From: Longitalea luteola
GTDB taxonomy: Bacteria; Bacteroidota; Bacteroidia; Chitinophagales; Chitinophagaceae
DNA length: 64,000 nucleotides
Assembly (NCBI RefSeq): GCF_017356035.1
Contig: NZ_JAFIQX010000003.1
Location: forward strand, 1 to 64,000
Direction: 5' to 3'
In this document: piece after piece, positions 34,117 through 42,520 of the stretch
Position numbering within the stretch: the stretch's first letter is position 1
How the letters are laid out: every line of letters starts with the position of its first letter
The notes under the pieces: model-generated
The model's input: only the letters and a program-made list of their open reading frames with translations
What the model was told of the DNA's origin: nothing
The model's database searches: none
Made by a program: the position numbers and the translations under genes

Positions 34117-34168
34117 TAAAAACGATCGCCGGCAGGGGAGAGACAAATGTTCGCTCCAGGCCGGCGAT
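34117..34168 (-). terminator. Terminator of the acyl-CoA ligase gene
   Basis: ATCGCCGGC pairs with GCCGGCGAT over a 26-base loop; on the minus strand the stem is followed by GTTTTTATA. It begins 39 bp past the stop. Confidence 0.65.
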
Positions 34169-34206
34169 AGTAATACGTTGGGCGTTATTCTAATCTTACC
34201 AACTTA

Positions 34207-35988
34207 TCACACATAGATCTTTTCAATGGAGTCGCGGTATTTTTCCATGACCACTTTTCGCTTTATGCTTAATTTGGGGGTCATCTCACCGGTTTCAATG
34301 CTCCATTCCTGCGGCAAGAGTTCAAATTTTTTTATTTGCTCTACGTGATTGAAGTATTTGTTGTAACTGTCGACGAGTTCTGTAAACAGCTCGATCACTT
34401 TAGGTTGCTTTATCAGCTGGTCGTTCGGCATCTCGGCTATGCCTTGTTTGCGGGCCCAGTCTTTCAATGCCGGAAAGGCGGGAATGATAAGGGCGCCCAC
34501 GAATTTCCGTTCAGAACCCACTACCATGATCTGTTCTACATAGATCGATTCCTTGAGCTTGTTCTCAATAGGCAGTGGCGCTACGTATTTACCGCCACTG
34601 GTTTTGAACAGTTCTTTTTTACGATCGGTGATCTTGAGGAATTTGTTCTCCACCATCATGCCTATATCGCCGGTGTGGTACCATTCGCCGCTCATGGTTT
34701 CTTCCGTAAGGTCGGGACGTTTATAATAACCCATCATAACGTTGGGGCCTTTGCAGAGGATTTCCCCGTCTTCTGCTATTTTCACCTCTACATTATCGAT
34801 CAACGGACCCACAGTCCCGAAATGCCTGTTATGTATCTCATAGCGGTTCACACTGATCACCGGTGAGGTTTCTGTTAGCCCATAACCTTCGAGCACCGGT
34901 ATCTGCGCGGCGGTAAAAATGCGAATTAAACGTACCTGGGCGGCAGCACCGCCACTAACGATACATTTCAGGTTATTGCCCAGCGCTTCGCGCCATTTAC
35001 TGAATATAAGCTTATTCGCCAGTGCTAACTGCAGGTTATAACTGAAGCCCATCGGTTTGTTGATCTCGTAGCGGGCAGCCAGGTCGTGCGCCCAATAGAA
35101 CAGTTTCCTTTTCAAACCGGTCAGTTCTGCGCCTTTGGCCATGATCTTGTCGTACACTTTTTCGAGCAGGCGCGGAACGGTGGTGAACATATCGGGTTTA
35201 ACTTCCTTCAGGTTGTCCCCAATAGTTTCCATGCTTTCGGCATAATAAATTGCGATGCCCCTGTACAGATAAAAATAAGTGATCATGCGTTCGAAAATGT
35301 GATTGAGCGGCAAAAAGCTCAGCGAGCGCATATTAGGGAAATCGGGCAGACAGGGGTAACAGGCCATTACGTTGCTCAGGATGTTCCGGTGCGACAGCAT
35401 AACGCCTTTGGGTGTACCGGTGGTGCCGGAGGTATAAATGATCGTTGCCAGGTCTTCGTACCGGATCTTATCGGCAATGAGCTGTACGTTCTTGATGGCC
35501 TCGTCGGTCGACAGGGCCAGTAATTCTTTCCAGTGGCGCGCATTGGCCACATGTTCAAAGGTGTAAATGGCCTGCAGCGAAGGCACCCGTTCCTTTACGC
35601 TTAAAACTTTATGAAACAGTTCTTCGTCGTTTGCAAATACAATTTTGACCTGGGCGTCTTTAAGCACAAATTCCAGGTCTTGTACATTAATGGTAGGATA
35701 AACAGGGGTGAGAATGCCGCCGATGCGTTGTACCGCCAGATCGAGCATTACCCATTCCGGGCGGTTCTTGCTTAAAATGGCAATCTTGTCGCGTTTTTCG
35801 GCAGTCATATCGCCGCAGGAAATGCCGAGATTCAGTAAGCCGGCGCTGAGTTTGTCTACGGTGCTTTTAACTTCTTCTGTGCTGTATTTTTTCCATTGAC
35901 CATTTTCCTTGGCAGCCAGCATGTCAGGCAGTGGCTTCCCTTTTAAATGGAATTGCAGGCAATCGAATAATCGTTTGGGTTCGGTCAT
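34207..35988 (-). CDS. Long-chain fatty-acid-CoA ligase
   Basis: This 593-residue AMP-forming ligase activates fatty acids to acyl-CoA with ATP, probably at the inner face of the membrane. The P-loop motif IIYTSGTTGTPKGVMLSHRN lies near residue 185, GYGLTETSPVISVN holds the A5 motif, YHTGDIGMM the ATP-ribose Asp, and ITDRKKELFKTSGGKYVAP the hinge and the catalytic Lys region. Length and the KRKLFYWAHDLAARY insertion fit the Bacteroidota FadD/ACSL-like group. No beta-oxidation genes adjoin it, so it may serve phospholipid turnover as well as degradation. Confidence 0.93.
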   Translation of the reverse strand: MTEPKRLFDCLQFHLKGKPLPDMLAAKENGQWKKYSTEEVKSTVDKLSAGLLNLGISCGDMTAEKRDKIAILSKNRPEWVMLDLAVQRIGGILTPVYPTINVQDLEFVLKDAQVKIVFANDEELFHKVLSVKERVPSLQAIYTFEHVANARHWKELLALSTDEAIKNVQLIADKIRYEDLATIIYTSGTTGTPKGVMLSHRNILSNVMACYPCLPDFPNMRSLSFLPLNHIFERMITYFYLYRGIAIYYAESMETIGDNLKEVKPDMFTTVPRLLEKVYDKIMAKGAELTGLKRKLFYWAHDLAARYEINKPMGFSYNLQLALANKLIFSKWREALGNNLKCIVSGGAAAQVRLIRIFTAAQIPVLEGYGLTETSPVISVNRYEIHNRHFGTVGPLIDNVEVKIAEDGEILCKGPNVMMGYYKRPDLTEETMSGEWYHTGDIGMMVENKFLKITDRKKELFKTSGGKYVAPLPIENKLKESIYVEQIMVVGSERKFVGALIIPAFPALKDWARKQGIAEMPNDQLIKQPKVIELFTELVDSYNKYFNHVEQIKKFELLPQEWSIETGEMTPKLSIKRKVVMEKYRDSIEKIYV

Positions 35989-36069
35989 AGACGTTGTTTT
36001 AAAAAGGGCATGTTAACGGTGCAAACGCGCTCCCTTTAAACTTAATTGAATTTAACGAATCTGCGCAAA

Positions 36070-36100
36070 TAAAAAAAGCCCCGACTGAAACGTCGGGGCT
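36070..36100 (-). terminator. Terminator of the TPR gene
   Basis: AGCCCCGAC pairs with GTCGGGGCT, and on the minus strand seven T follow. It lies 7 bp beyond the TPR stop. Confidence 0.85.
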
Positions 36101-36106
36101 AATTAG

Positions 36107-37132
36107 TTATTTTATTGTTTGATAGTACTGTCCCGCGGGTAACTTAAAAACGCGGTTGTGTTGAAAGTAGTCAAACTTATTGTATTCTTCCTGGTGGGTC
36201 TTGGTCCAGTTTTCGTAAGCCGGCAGATTGCTGGCAGTGCCAAAAACCCATTGATTATAGGCATCGAACATGCCTGATTTTAATAGTTGCTGATGATGTT
36301 CGTATAGGCGGAAGGGAAACTTTGTAGCGTTCTTAGAAAACCAGTCCAGGATGAATTTGGTGCGAACGGCAGATAATGTTTCCGGCGTAACACCGCTGGT
36401 GCTGATAAATGAAGATTGTGCTTTCATGCCATCGAGAAAAGCCTTCACAAACTCATTTTTGGTATCCTGGTCTTTATAGATGTTAGCGTCGGTAAATAAC
36501 TTCTTGTAACCATCGAGTAAAATGTTCTTGATCTCTGCGGTACGTTTTGAATAACTTTCAAGGTTTACAAAGATCTCACCGTAGATCAATGCCCACACTT
36601 TATCGGGCGTAAAATAGTAATATTTGGCGGCGTTATAATAGTTGCCGGAGTAATTGGGGTCGGTTTCAATCCCTTTTTCCCACAGTTTGATGGCATCGCT
36701 GAACGCTTTTTTGCTCCACATCATTTCGCCGTATTCGTTGTACAGGGTACCGCTGTTGGGGAACTTTTTCAGGGCAGCTTTGTACATCTTTTCGCAATCC
36801 TTCACTTCCTCAATGGCTTTGTATAACATGCCCAGTACCTGGAAGCTCTGCACATCGGCATCGGAACGCTCGGGGAACTTTTTTGCCACTTCCAGTCCAT
36901 GCGCATAATCCCGGTTCAGATAATAGGCAAAAGCCAGGTCTTTCTGTAATTCCAGGTTATCGGAATTGTTTTGCAATGCCCGGTTCAGCACCAGTACCGC
37001 ATTAGAGTAATCTCCCTGTTTGATATAAGATTTGGCCGTTTCCTGAACTGATTTAAGATCACCAGGCTCCTGCTGGGCCTGGGTGGTATGTACGGCAAAC
37101 AAAAAGCCTACAACTGGTAAAAGATGTTTCAT
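36107..37132 (-). CDS. Secreted tetratricopeptide-repeat protein
   Basis: From ATG 37132 this is a 341-residue protein with a signal peptide (MKHLLPVVGFLFAVHTTQAQ, cleavage after about residue 20). TPR helices span residues 25-190 (SYIKQGDYSNAVLVLNRALQ, FAYYLNRDYAHGLEVAKKFPE, GTLYNEYGEMMWSKKAFSDAI), and a C-terminal region of unknown fold follows. It is presumably periplasmic and works by protein binding. The open frame continues 63 codons upstream, but that part is translated heptamer array. A near-consensus promoter ends 7 bp before ATG 37132, which decides the start and implies a leaderless or nearly leaderless mRNA. Confidence 0.88.
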   Translation of the reverse strand: MKHLLPVVGFLFAVHTTQAQQEPGDLKSVQETAKSYIKQGDYSNAVLVLNRALQNNSDNLELQKDLAFAYYLNRDYAHGLEVAKKFPERSDADVQSFQVLGMLYKAIEEVKDCEKMYKAALKKFPNSGTLYNEYGEMMWSKKAFSDAIKLWEKGIETDPNYSGNYYNAAKYYYFTPDKVWALIYGEIFVNLESYSKRTAEIKNILLDGYKKLFTDANIYKDQDTKNEFVKAFLDGMKAQSSFISTSGVTPETLSAVRTKFILDWFSKNATKFPFRLYEHHQQLLKSGMFDAYNQWVFGTASNLPAYENWTKTHQEEYNKFDYFQHNRVFKLPAGQYYQTIK

Positions 37133-37138
37133 ACGGTT

Positions 37139-37168
37139 CAAAGATAAGGGAAGTAGGGGCTTGACAAA
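37139..37168 (-). promoter_or_regulatory. Bacteroidota promoter of the TPR gene
   Basis: On the minus strand TTTG, 18 bases and TATCTTTG match TTTG-N18/19-TAnnTTTG without mismatch. The expected transcript start falls at about the ATG (37132). Confidence 0.75.
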
Positions 37169-37193
37169 GTTAAAATCGGGGGTAAAGTTGGCC

Positions 37194-37320
37194 GGAAGTC
37201 GGAGGTCAGAGGCCTGAAGTCGGAGGCCGGAAGGCGGAGTTCGGAGTTCTGAGGTCAGAGGCCGGAAGTCGGAGGTTTGAGCTGTAAATTTCAACCTCCG
37301 GCTTCTGACTTCCGACTTCA
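37194..37320. repeat. Inverted heptamer array, GGAAGTC/GGAGGTC words
   Basis: Twelve consecutive in-register heptamers run from 37194 to 37277 (GGAAGTC, GGAGGTC, AGAGGCC, TGAAGTC). After a 15-bp spacer, four heptamers in the opposite orientation occupy 37293-37320. The right arm is complementary to the last words of the left arm, so a stem of about 28 bp can form. It fills the space between the DUF1015 stop and the TPR promoter. Confidence 0.9.
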
Positions 37321-37336
37321 TAAACTGATGTCAGTT

Positions 37337-38569
37337 TTAACCGTAAATAAGATGCGTCAGTAAGCCATCACGCAATTTCGGTTCAAACCATGTGCTCTTG
37401 GGCGGCATTACATTGCCACTGTCAGCAATATCGAACAACTGCTGAATGGTTACGGGATGCAGGCTGAAGGCAACTGCCATTTCACCACTGTTCACCCTTT
37501 TTTCCAGTTCACCTAAACCACGGATGCCGCCGACGAAATCGATGCGTTTGTCGGTACGCTGGTCTTTGATGCCCAAGATAGGGTCCAATACCAGGTTCGA
37601 TAAAATAGTTACATCCAGCACGCCAATGGGGTCATTGGTCCAGCTGCCTTCTTTAGCGGTCAAGGTGTACCATTGTCCTTTCAGGTACATGCCAAACTGA
37701 TGCAGGCTGGCAGGAGAAACCGGGCCAGATGCTCTTTCGATCGTAAAAGAATAGGCTAATTTATCCAGCAGGGCGGCTTCTGTGAGTCCGTTCAGGTCTT
37801 TAACCACGCGGTTATAATCCATGATGTATAACTGGTTCGATGGGAACAGGGTGGTTAAAAAATGATTTGCTTCTTCTTTGGCCTGGTTGCCCAGTGCTTT
37901 TCTTACTTTGGCGGCTGAGGCTGCACGATGGTGCCCGTCGGCAATATAAGTTTGCGGGATCTGTGTTTTGAAGATATTCGTTATTGTAGCTATCACCGTA
38001 TCATCGGTGATCACCCATATAGTATGACTGATACTATCATCGGCCACAAAATCATACACGGGTGTGTGCGTGTTCTTCCAATTTTCAATGATCGTATCTA
38101 CTTCAGCGTTGTTGCGATAAGCCAGGAACACATTACCGGTTTGAGCGCCGGTGGTAGCAATATGGTTAATACGGTCCTGCTCTTTTTCAGGACGGGTAAA
38201 TTCATGTTTTTTGATCACATCCTGCTCATAGTCATCAACAGAGCTGGCTGCTACCAGGCCTGTTTGGCTGCGGCCATTCATAATAAGCTGATAGATGTAA
38301 TAACAAGGCTTGTCTTCCCGGAACAAAATGCTGCGTTGAATAAAAGCCGCAATGTTCTCTTTCGCTTTGTCATAAACAGGCTGGCTGTGGATATCAATAT
38401 CGTCAGGCAGATCGATCTCTGATTTTGTGATATGCAGGAACGTATATGGATTACCTACTGCTTCTTCGCGGGCCTCTTTTGAATTCAGCACATCGTAAGG
38501 ACGAGAAGCAACCTGCTTTGCCAGCTCAGGACGCGGGCGCAGGGCTTTGAAAGGAGAAATATTAGCCAT
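37337..38569 (-). CDS. DUF1015 family protein
   Basis: This 410-residue cytosolic protein matches DUF1015 along its length: FKALRPRPELAKQVASRPYDVLNSKEAREEA at the start, FTRPEKEQDRINHIATTGAQTGNVFLAY, TYIADGHHRAASAAKVRK (a conserved D-G-H-H-R motif, likely the active or ligand site), and KSTWFEPKLRDGLLTHLI at the end. In Bacteroidota and other phyla DUF1015 genes lie with serC and serA, suggesting a link to serine/PLP metabolism; the reaction is not known. Here serC is next upstream on the same strand, but no serA separates them. Confidence 0.9.
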   Translation of the reverse strand: MANISPFKALRPRPELAKQVASRPYDVLNSKEAREEAVGNPYTFLHITKSEIDLPDDIDIHSQPVYDKAKENIAAFIQRSILFREDKPCYYIYQLIMNGRSQTGLVAASSVDDYEQDVIKKHEFTRPEKEQDRINHIATTGAQTGNVFLAYRNNAEVDTIIENWKNTHTPVYDFVADDSISHTIWVITDDTVIATITNIFKTQIPQTYIADGHHRAASAAKVRKALGNQAKEEANHFLTTLFPSNQLYIMDYNRVVKDLNGLTEAALLDKLAYSFTIERASGPVSPASLHQFGMYLKGQWYTLTAKEGSWTNDPIGVLDVTILSNLVLDPILGIKDQRTDKRIDFVGGIRGLGELEKRVNSGEMAVAFSLHPVTIQQLFDIADSGNVMPPKSTWFEPKLRDGLLTHLIYG

Positions 38570-38583
38570 TGTTCTATTAATTA

Positions 38584-38699
38584 AGTGGGACCACCCCTAA
38601 CCCCTCCTGAAGGAGGGGAACTGGCGGCACCCTGATTAAATTTTAATTTTATTGACCATTTAAAAATTTCCCCCCTTTAGGAGGATGGGGTTAACCCTT
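38584..38699. repeat. GC-rich inverted repeat, CCCCTCCTGAAGGAGGGG type
   Basis: The left arm (38584-38612) contains CCCCTAACCCCTCC and GGAGGGGAA. The right arm (38668-38699) carries the reverse complement with a few mismatches (TTCCCCCC, TTTAGGAGG, ATGGGGTTA). The spacer is A/T-rich. The right arm overlaps the serC stop codon. Similar elements are common between Bacteroidota genes and could act as RNA hairpins. Confidence 0.75.
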
Positions 38700-39770
38700 T
38701 TTATTGGCGAAATCTTTCATGAGGTCGGTCAGCAGCTGCACGCTGGCCAGCGGCAGGGCATTGTACAGGGAGATCCTAAAGCCGCCCACACTGCGGTGAC
38801 CTTTTACGCCTATAACATTGTTTTGCTTGCACAAGGTCAGGAATTCTTTTTCCAGGTCGGCATTGTCAAGCACAAAACACGCATTCATACTGCTGCGGTC
38901 TTCTTTATTGATCACCGTTCCTTTGAATACGGGCAGGCTGTCGATGGTGTTATACAGTAACTGCGCCTTCTGGTTATTGATCTTTTCAATAGCTGCTACT
39001 CCACCCAGGTTCTTCAACCAGCGGAGGGTAAGCATACAAACATAAACAGCGAACACCGGCGGTGTATTCAACATGGAACCGTTTTCGATGTGATTGCGGT
39101 AATCCATCATTGAGGCCAGCTTGCGGTTTACTTTGCCCAGGATGTTCTTGTTCACTACAACCAGGTTTACACCGGCAGCACCTACATTTTTCTGGGCGCC
39201 GGCATAGATGAGGTCGAATTTGTTGAAGTCCATCTGACGGCTCAGGATATCACTGCTCATATCTGCTACCAGGGGAACACCGGCTTCATAAAATGGCGTG
39301 AAGTCGTGCCACTGCACACCGTGAATGGTTTCGTTGGTGGTCAGGTGCAGGTATTTGGCTGTTTTGGGAACCGTAAATTGTTTGGGCAGGCGGTTGTAGT
39401 TCGATTCCTTGGCGCTGCATACTACTTCTACATGGCCGAAGATCTTGGCCTCTTTTATGGCTTTCGCCGACCAGGTACCGGTATCGGTATAGGCGGCGAT
39501 CTCATTATCGTTCAACAGGTTCATGGGAATTTGAAAGAACTGGGTGGATGCGCCACCATGCAGGAACAACACTTCATGCTGATCATCGAGCTGCATTAAT
39601 TCTTTCACGAGGGCAATGGCCTCATCCATTACTGCCTGAAACAGGTCGGTGCGGTGACCGATCTCCAGGATCGACAAACCGGAATTGTTGTAGTTCAAAA
39701 TGGCTTCACTGGCTTGTTTGAATACTTCCTGGGGGAGAATACTGGGTCCCGCGTTAAAATTGTGCATCAT
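38691..39770 (-). CDS. serC: Phosphoserine/phosphohydroxythreonine aminotransferase
   Basis: This 359-residue class V aminotransferase converts 3-phosphohydroxypyruvate to 3-phosphoserine (serine synthesis) and serves in PLP synthesis in many bacteria. It starts HNFNAGPSILPQEV, has LFLHGGASTQF, and the PLP lysine is K194 in YAGAQKNVGAAG. SMMDYRNHIENGSMLNTPPVF and the C-terminal GHRSVGGFRISLYNAL are family hallmarks. The first two codons are both ATG. A -7 promoter element lies 25 bp upstream. DUF1015 follows on the same strand 121 bp downstream across a GC-rich inverted repeat. Confidence 0.96.
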   Translation of the reverse strand: MMHNFNAGPSILPQEVFKQASEAILNYNNSGLSILEIGHRTDLFQAVMDEAIALVKELMQLDDQHEVLFLHGGASTQFFQIPMNLLNDNEIAAYTDTGTWSAKAIKEAKIFGHVEVVCSAKESNYNRLPKQFTVPKTAKYLHLTTNETIHGVQWHDFTPFYEAGVPLVADMSSDILSRQMDFNKFDLIYAGAQKNVGAAGVNLVVVNKNILGKVNRKLASMMDYRNHIENGSMLNTPPVFAVYVCMLTLRWLKNLGGVAAIEKINNQKAQLLYNTIDSLPVFKGTVINKEDRSSMNACFVLDNADLEKEFLTLCKQNNVIGVKGHRSVGGFRISLYNALPLASVQLLTDLMKDFANKKG

Positions 39771-39794
39771 TGTTTCACTTTGTTAGAAGGAGTG

Positions 39795-39802
39795 CAAAAG
39801 TA
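39795..39802 (-). promoter_or_regulatory. Candidate -7 box of serC
   Basis: On the minus strand TACTTTTG matches TAnnTTTG exactly, 25 bp before the start. No convincing TTTG is seen at -33. Confidence 0.4.
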
Positions 39803-39866
39803 TTCAATTCGCGGGACTATGGGCGGAACGAATTTTTCTGTTAAAGCCTAACTGGTTCAGAATGAG

Positions 39867-40832
39867 TTAATCACAATCTTTTGCCAGGGGTTTCCGGTTC
39901 AGCCATTCTCTATTTAACTGGTCGAATGATCGCAGATCTTCACTGCTGAATGTGGTATTGATAAGCTGTTTCAGATCGGGCTGACCGGCATTTACCCAGG
40001 CTGTGTACCAGAAAGAAGCCACGGCGGTGATGGATTCCTGCATTCGGCGTTCGATCATGTTATTGAGCTGCTGGTTATAAGCCAGGCAGTAAGCTGTGGC
40101 ATACTGGCGGATCAGCAAACCGTTCCGCGGCTCAAATGAATATTTTTGATCAGGCGGAAAACGGCTCGTCAATTCCTTTTCGATCCGCAGCACACTGTCT
40201 GCTGCAGCGGCGCTTTCCAGCACGCGTTTCCATGTAAAGGTGAGTGGATTGATAAGGTAAGTGGCTTTGCCGAGCAAAAAATCCCAGGAAGTGGCTGCCA
40301 GCAGTTCAGGTATACGCGATTCCCAAAAAGCGTGAATGCCATGCTGATTGGTGAGTTGTCCGTTGTGATTGCTGCAAACGTGCAGGGGTACATGTGCATC
40401 CGAAATATAATGGCCGATATCGGCAGAAAGCTTGAGGATCTTTACCTGGTCTTTTTCTTTAAAGGCCCTGGTGAGCCGGTGCAGCATGGTTTGAATATAC
40501 CATGGAACAATCCCATATTTCTGCAGGGTGTCGTTCCCATATTTTTCAAGGGCGCGGGCCCAGGTTCGGGGTAATGAATCGAAGGGATAAACACCGTAAC
40601 GATCGATGTCGATATAATGGCGTGCGCCTTCTGCGGCTACTGCATACCGTCGTTTGTCAGGGTCAACCGCGTGATCGCTGAGAAACTGGATATTGGGTTT
40701 GTACAATACCAGCATCTCGGGCGGCAGCATAAAGACAGCGTAATAATTGATCTGGCGGTGGGCATAAAAACCCCAGGGATAAAGGCAGTGACTGCACACC
40801 ATGGCAACCGTTATGAGCAGTAATTTTTTCAT
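39867..40832 (-). CDS. Zinc-dependent phospholipase C family protein, secreted
   Basis: This 321-residue protein has a signal peptide ending near CLYP; the mature protein would begin at or near Trp20 (WGFYAHRQIN), the N-terminal Trp and His that bind zinc in the PLC/P1-nuclease superfamily. Further metal ligands fit HYIDIDRYG, the HYISDAHVPLH pair (H and D), and NQHGIHAFWES. The substrate may be a phospholipid or nucleic acid. Periplasmic or surface location is inferred from the signal. Monocistronic, with a heptamer array immediately upstream. Confidence 0.88.
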   Translation of the reverse strand: MKKLLLITVAMVCSHCLYPWGFYAHRQINYYAVFMLPPEMLVLYKPNIQFLSDHAVDPDKRRYAVAAEGARHYIDIDRYGVYPFDSLPRTWARALEKYGNDTLQKYGIVPWYIQTMLHRLTRAFKEKDQVKILKLSADIGHYISDAHVPLHVCSNHNGQLTNQHGIHAFWESRIPELLAATSWDFLLGKATYLINPLTFTWKRVLESAAAADSVLRIEKELTSRFPPDQKYSFEPRNGLLIRQYATAYCLAYNQQLNNMIERRMQESITAVASFWYTAWVNAGQPDLKQLINTTFSSEDLRSFDQLNREWLNRKPLAKDCD

Positions 40833-40895
40833 AACGGAATGAAGGTACCGAGATTATCGTTTTGCTGTGACCCTGGCTGTTAGTTATTGATTATG

Positions 40896-40930
40896 GTCAA
40901 TGGACAATCGACAATCGTCAGTCGTCAATC
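40896..40930 (-). repeat. Heptamer array, same words as 11494 in inverse orientation
   Basis: Five in-register heptamers; on the minus strand they read GATTGAC, GACTGAC, GATTGTC, GATTGTC and CATTGAC, the vocabulary of the array after tamL. It sits between the phospholipase start and the DUF502 stop. Confidence 0.8.
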
Positions 40931-40958
40931 CTTATGGGAATAACTCAGTAACCCATCG

Positions 40959-41603
40959 CTACTTTTTCCTAACAGGAACGTCGTCGTCAATGGTAGTAAC
41001 CCCGCCGGATATTGCAAATTTCATGGCTTCCGCAGAACTTATACCGGTCAGCAGCCGTACGCGGTCACTTTTTACAAAATACAGGCGGCCTGTAAAGGCA
41101 TAAGATTGCGGTACATATACGGCTACATAATCCTGTAAGCCGAACTCATGTACTTCCTCCTGGGTAATAAAGCCGATCTGCCATACATCCGTTGTTTCTA
41201 TACTTACCAATACAGCTTTATCAAATTTCCTTTTGTTACCTGCGAAAGCTTCAAAGAAATCCTTCACGGTAGAATACAGGAGTTTAATGCCCGGCGTGCG
41301 CTCCAGTATTTTATCGAACAGGTCAACCAGTTTACTTACAATAAAGGAAGAAGAGATATAACCTACCAGTATAACGACCAGGGTTACCAGTATAAAACCA
41401 AGTCCGGGTATTTTTTTAGGATTGCCGGCGGCATCGGTGCCCAACAGGTCGGGCATGAAATAACCGATAAGGCTCGGCAGAATATTGTCAATAAAATTAA
41501 ACAAAGCGGTCACTGCATAGATCGTGATCGCAATAGGGGCCAGGATAATAAGCCCCTGGAGAAAATACTGTATAAGCTTTTTAAATATATGTGGAGTTTT
41601 CAT
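40959..41603 (-). CDS. DUF502 family inner-membrane protein
   Basis: From ATG 41603 this is a 214-residue protein with two membrane segments: residues about 12-35 (LIQYFLQGLIILAPIAITIYAVT) and 65-90 (LGFILVTLVVILVGYIS). The family motif ILERTPGIKLLYSTVKDFFEAF follows, with LVSIETTDVWQIGFIT and YVPQSYAFTGRLYFV. DUF502 proteins are widespread and of unknown function. A -7 box 22 bp upstream supports this start over the one eight codons earlier. It diverges from the TetR gene, and the shared 254-bp region holds two inverted repeats. Confidence 0.9.
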   Translation of the reverse strand: MKTPHIFKKLIQYFLQGLIILAPIAITIYAVTALFNFIDNILPSLIGYFMPDLLGTDAAGNPKKIPGLGFILVTLVVILVGYISSSFIVSKLVDLFDKILERTPGIKLLYSTVKDFFEAFAGNKRKFDKAVLVSIETTDVWQIGFITQEEVHEFGLQDYVAVYVPQSYAFTGRLYFVKSDRVRLLTGISSAEAMKFAISGGVTTIDDDVPVRKK

Positions 41604-41624
41604 GTGCTGCTGCTTTTTGCGTAT

Positions 41625-41632
41625 CAAAAGTA
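41625..41632 (-). promoter_or_regulatory. Candidate promoter -7 box of the DUF502 gene
   Basis: On the minus strand TACTTTTG matches TAnnTTTG, with TTTT 18-19 bp upstream at the -33 position. A second TATCTTTG lies at 41704-41711 and could give a longer transcript. Confidence 0.5.
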
Positions 41633-41712
41633 ACCCAGTTCACCGGCCTTAAAAATAAGCTTGATTAAAGCTGTGTATTTTCGGTTGGAAAGCAATCGGT
41701 TAGCAAAGATAC

Positions 41713-41771
41713 GGAACACGCAGGTACGTTCCATTTTAGCGGTTGAACAATTAAAAAACGAACAATTGTTC
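41713..41771. promoter_or_regulatory. Palindromic sites between DUF502 and TetR genes
   Basis: GAACAATTGTTC (41760-41771) is a perfect 12-bp palindrome. The half site TGAACAATT recurs at 41744-41752, and GGAAC...GTTCC pairs at 41713-41732. They lie 45-100 bp upstream of the TetR promoter and are candidate operators for the TetR protein. Confidence 0.55.
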
Positions 41772-41815
41772 AGCCTTCTTTTTGTTACCGGCGGTTTAAA
41801 ATAAAGGATGGAAAC

Positions 41816-41846
41816 TTTGGTAACGATAAAAGTTTCTATAGTTTTG
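41816..41846 (+). promoter_or_regulatory. Promoter of the TetR-efflux operon
   Basis: TTTG (41816-41819), 19 bases, then TAGTTTTG (41839-41846) match TTTG-N19-TAnnTTTG exactly. ATG 41858 follows 11 bp after the -7 box, so the 5' leader is only a few bases. Confidence 0.8.
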
Positions 41847-41857
41847 TGCCCGATATT

Positions 41858-42520
41858 ATGACAACAGAAGCAAACACAAAAGTGCGCATAAGGGAAAAGG
41901 CGAAGGAATTATTCCTGCGGTATGGGATCCGCTCTGTTTCCATGGATGATATAGCCAACCAGTTGGGTATGTCGAAAAAGACCATATATCAATATTACAC
42001 AGATAAGAATGAGCTGGTTGATGCAGTAGTGGAAGATGAGGTGATGGATATGCAGCAGGATTGCCTTAAATGCGGAGAACATGCAAAGGACGCCATTGAA
42101 GAGATCTTTTTAACCGTTGACCAGGTAGTGGAACAATTGAGTAGTATGAACCCGATGGTATTATACGATATGGAGAAGTTCCATATTCGGGCATACCAGC
42201 GGTTTATGGAACATAAGAACAAGTTTTTATTACAGGTCATTCGCAAGAACCTGGAGTGGGGAGTGAAGGAGGGGCTGTACCGCCCTGATGTAGATGTTGA
42301 TATTTTATCGAAGTTCAGGTTGGAATCGATGATGATGCCCTTCAATATTGACTTATTCCCCCCCTCCCGTTATAAATTATCAGAGGTTACAAAAATCATT
42401 ATTGAGCATTACGTATATGGGGTCGCTTCCCTGAAAGGCCACAAACTCATCTTGAAATATCAACAGCATAGAAATAAAAATGCAAAGAACTATGAAACTG
42501 AAACCGGCAAGCATAAATAG
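41858..42520 (+). CDS. TetR/AcrR family transcriptional regulator
   Basis: From ATG 41858 this is a 220-residue regulator. Residues 8-55 form the TetR helix-turn-helix: IREKAKELFLRYGIRSVSMDDIANQLGMSKKTIYQYYTDKNELV. The C-terminal ligand-binding half (about 56-200) has no family name I recognise. A GTG four codons upstream lies in the -7 promoter box and cannot be the start. It is the first gene of a four-gene efflux operon and overlaps tolC by up to 41 bp, so it is co-expressed with the pump it probably represses; palindromes upstream are candidate binding sites. Confidence 0.93.
   Translation: MTTEANTKVRIREKAKELFLRYGIRSVSMDDIANQLGMSKKTIYQYYTDKNELVDAVVEDEVMDMQQDCLKCGEHAKDAIEEIFLTVDQVVEQLSSMNPMVLYDMEKFHIRAYQRFMEHKNKFLLQVIRKNLEWGVKEGLYRPDVDVDILSKFRLESMMMPFNIDLFPPSRYKLSEVTKIIIEHYVYGVASLKGHKLILKYQQHRNKNAKNYETETGKHK

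Noticed and set aside
33856-34146. 96-residue minus-strand ORF upstream of the decarboxylase
   Set aside because: Its peptide (RFAFCVLR, LPAGRQV) is translated heptamer array and palindrome.
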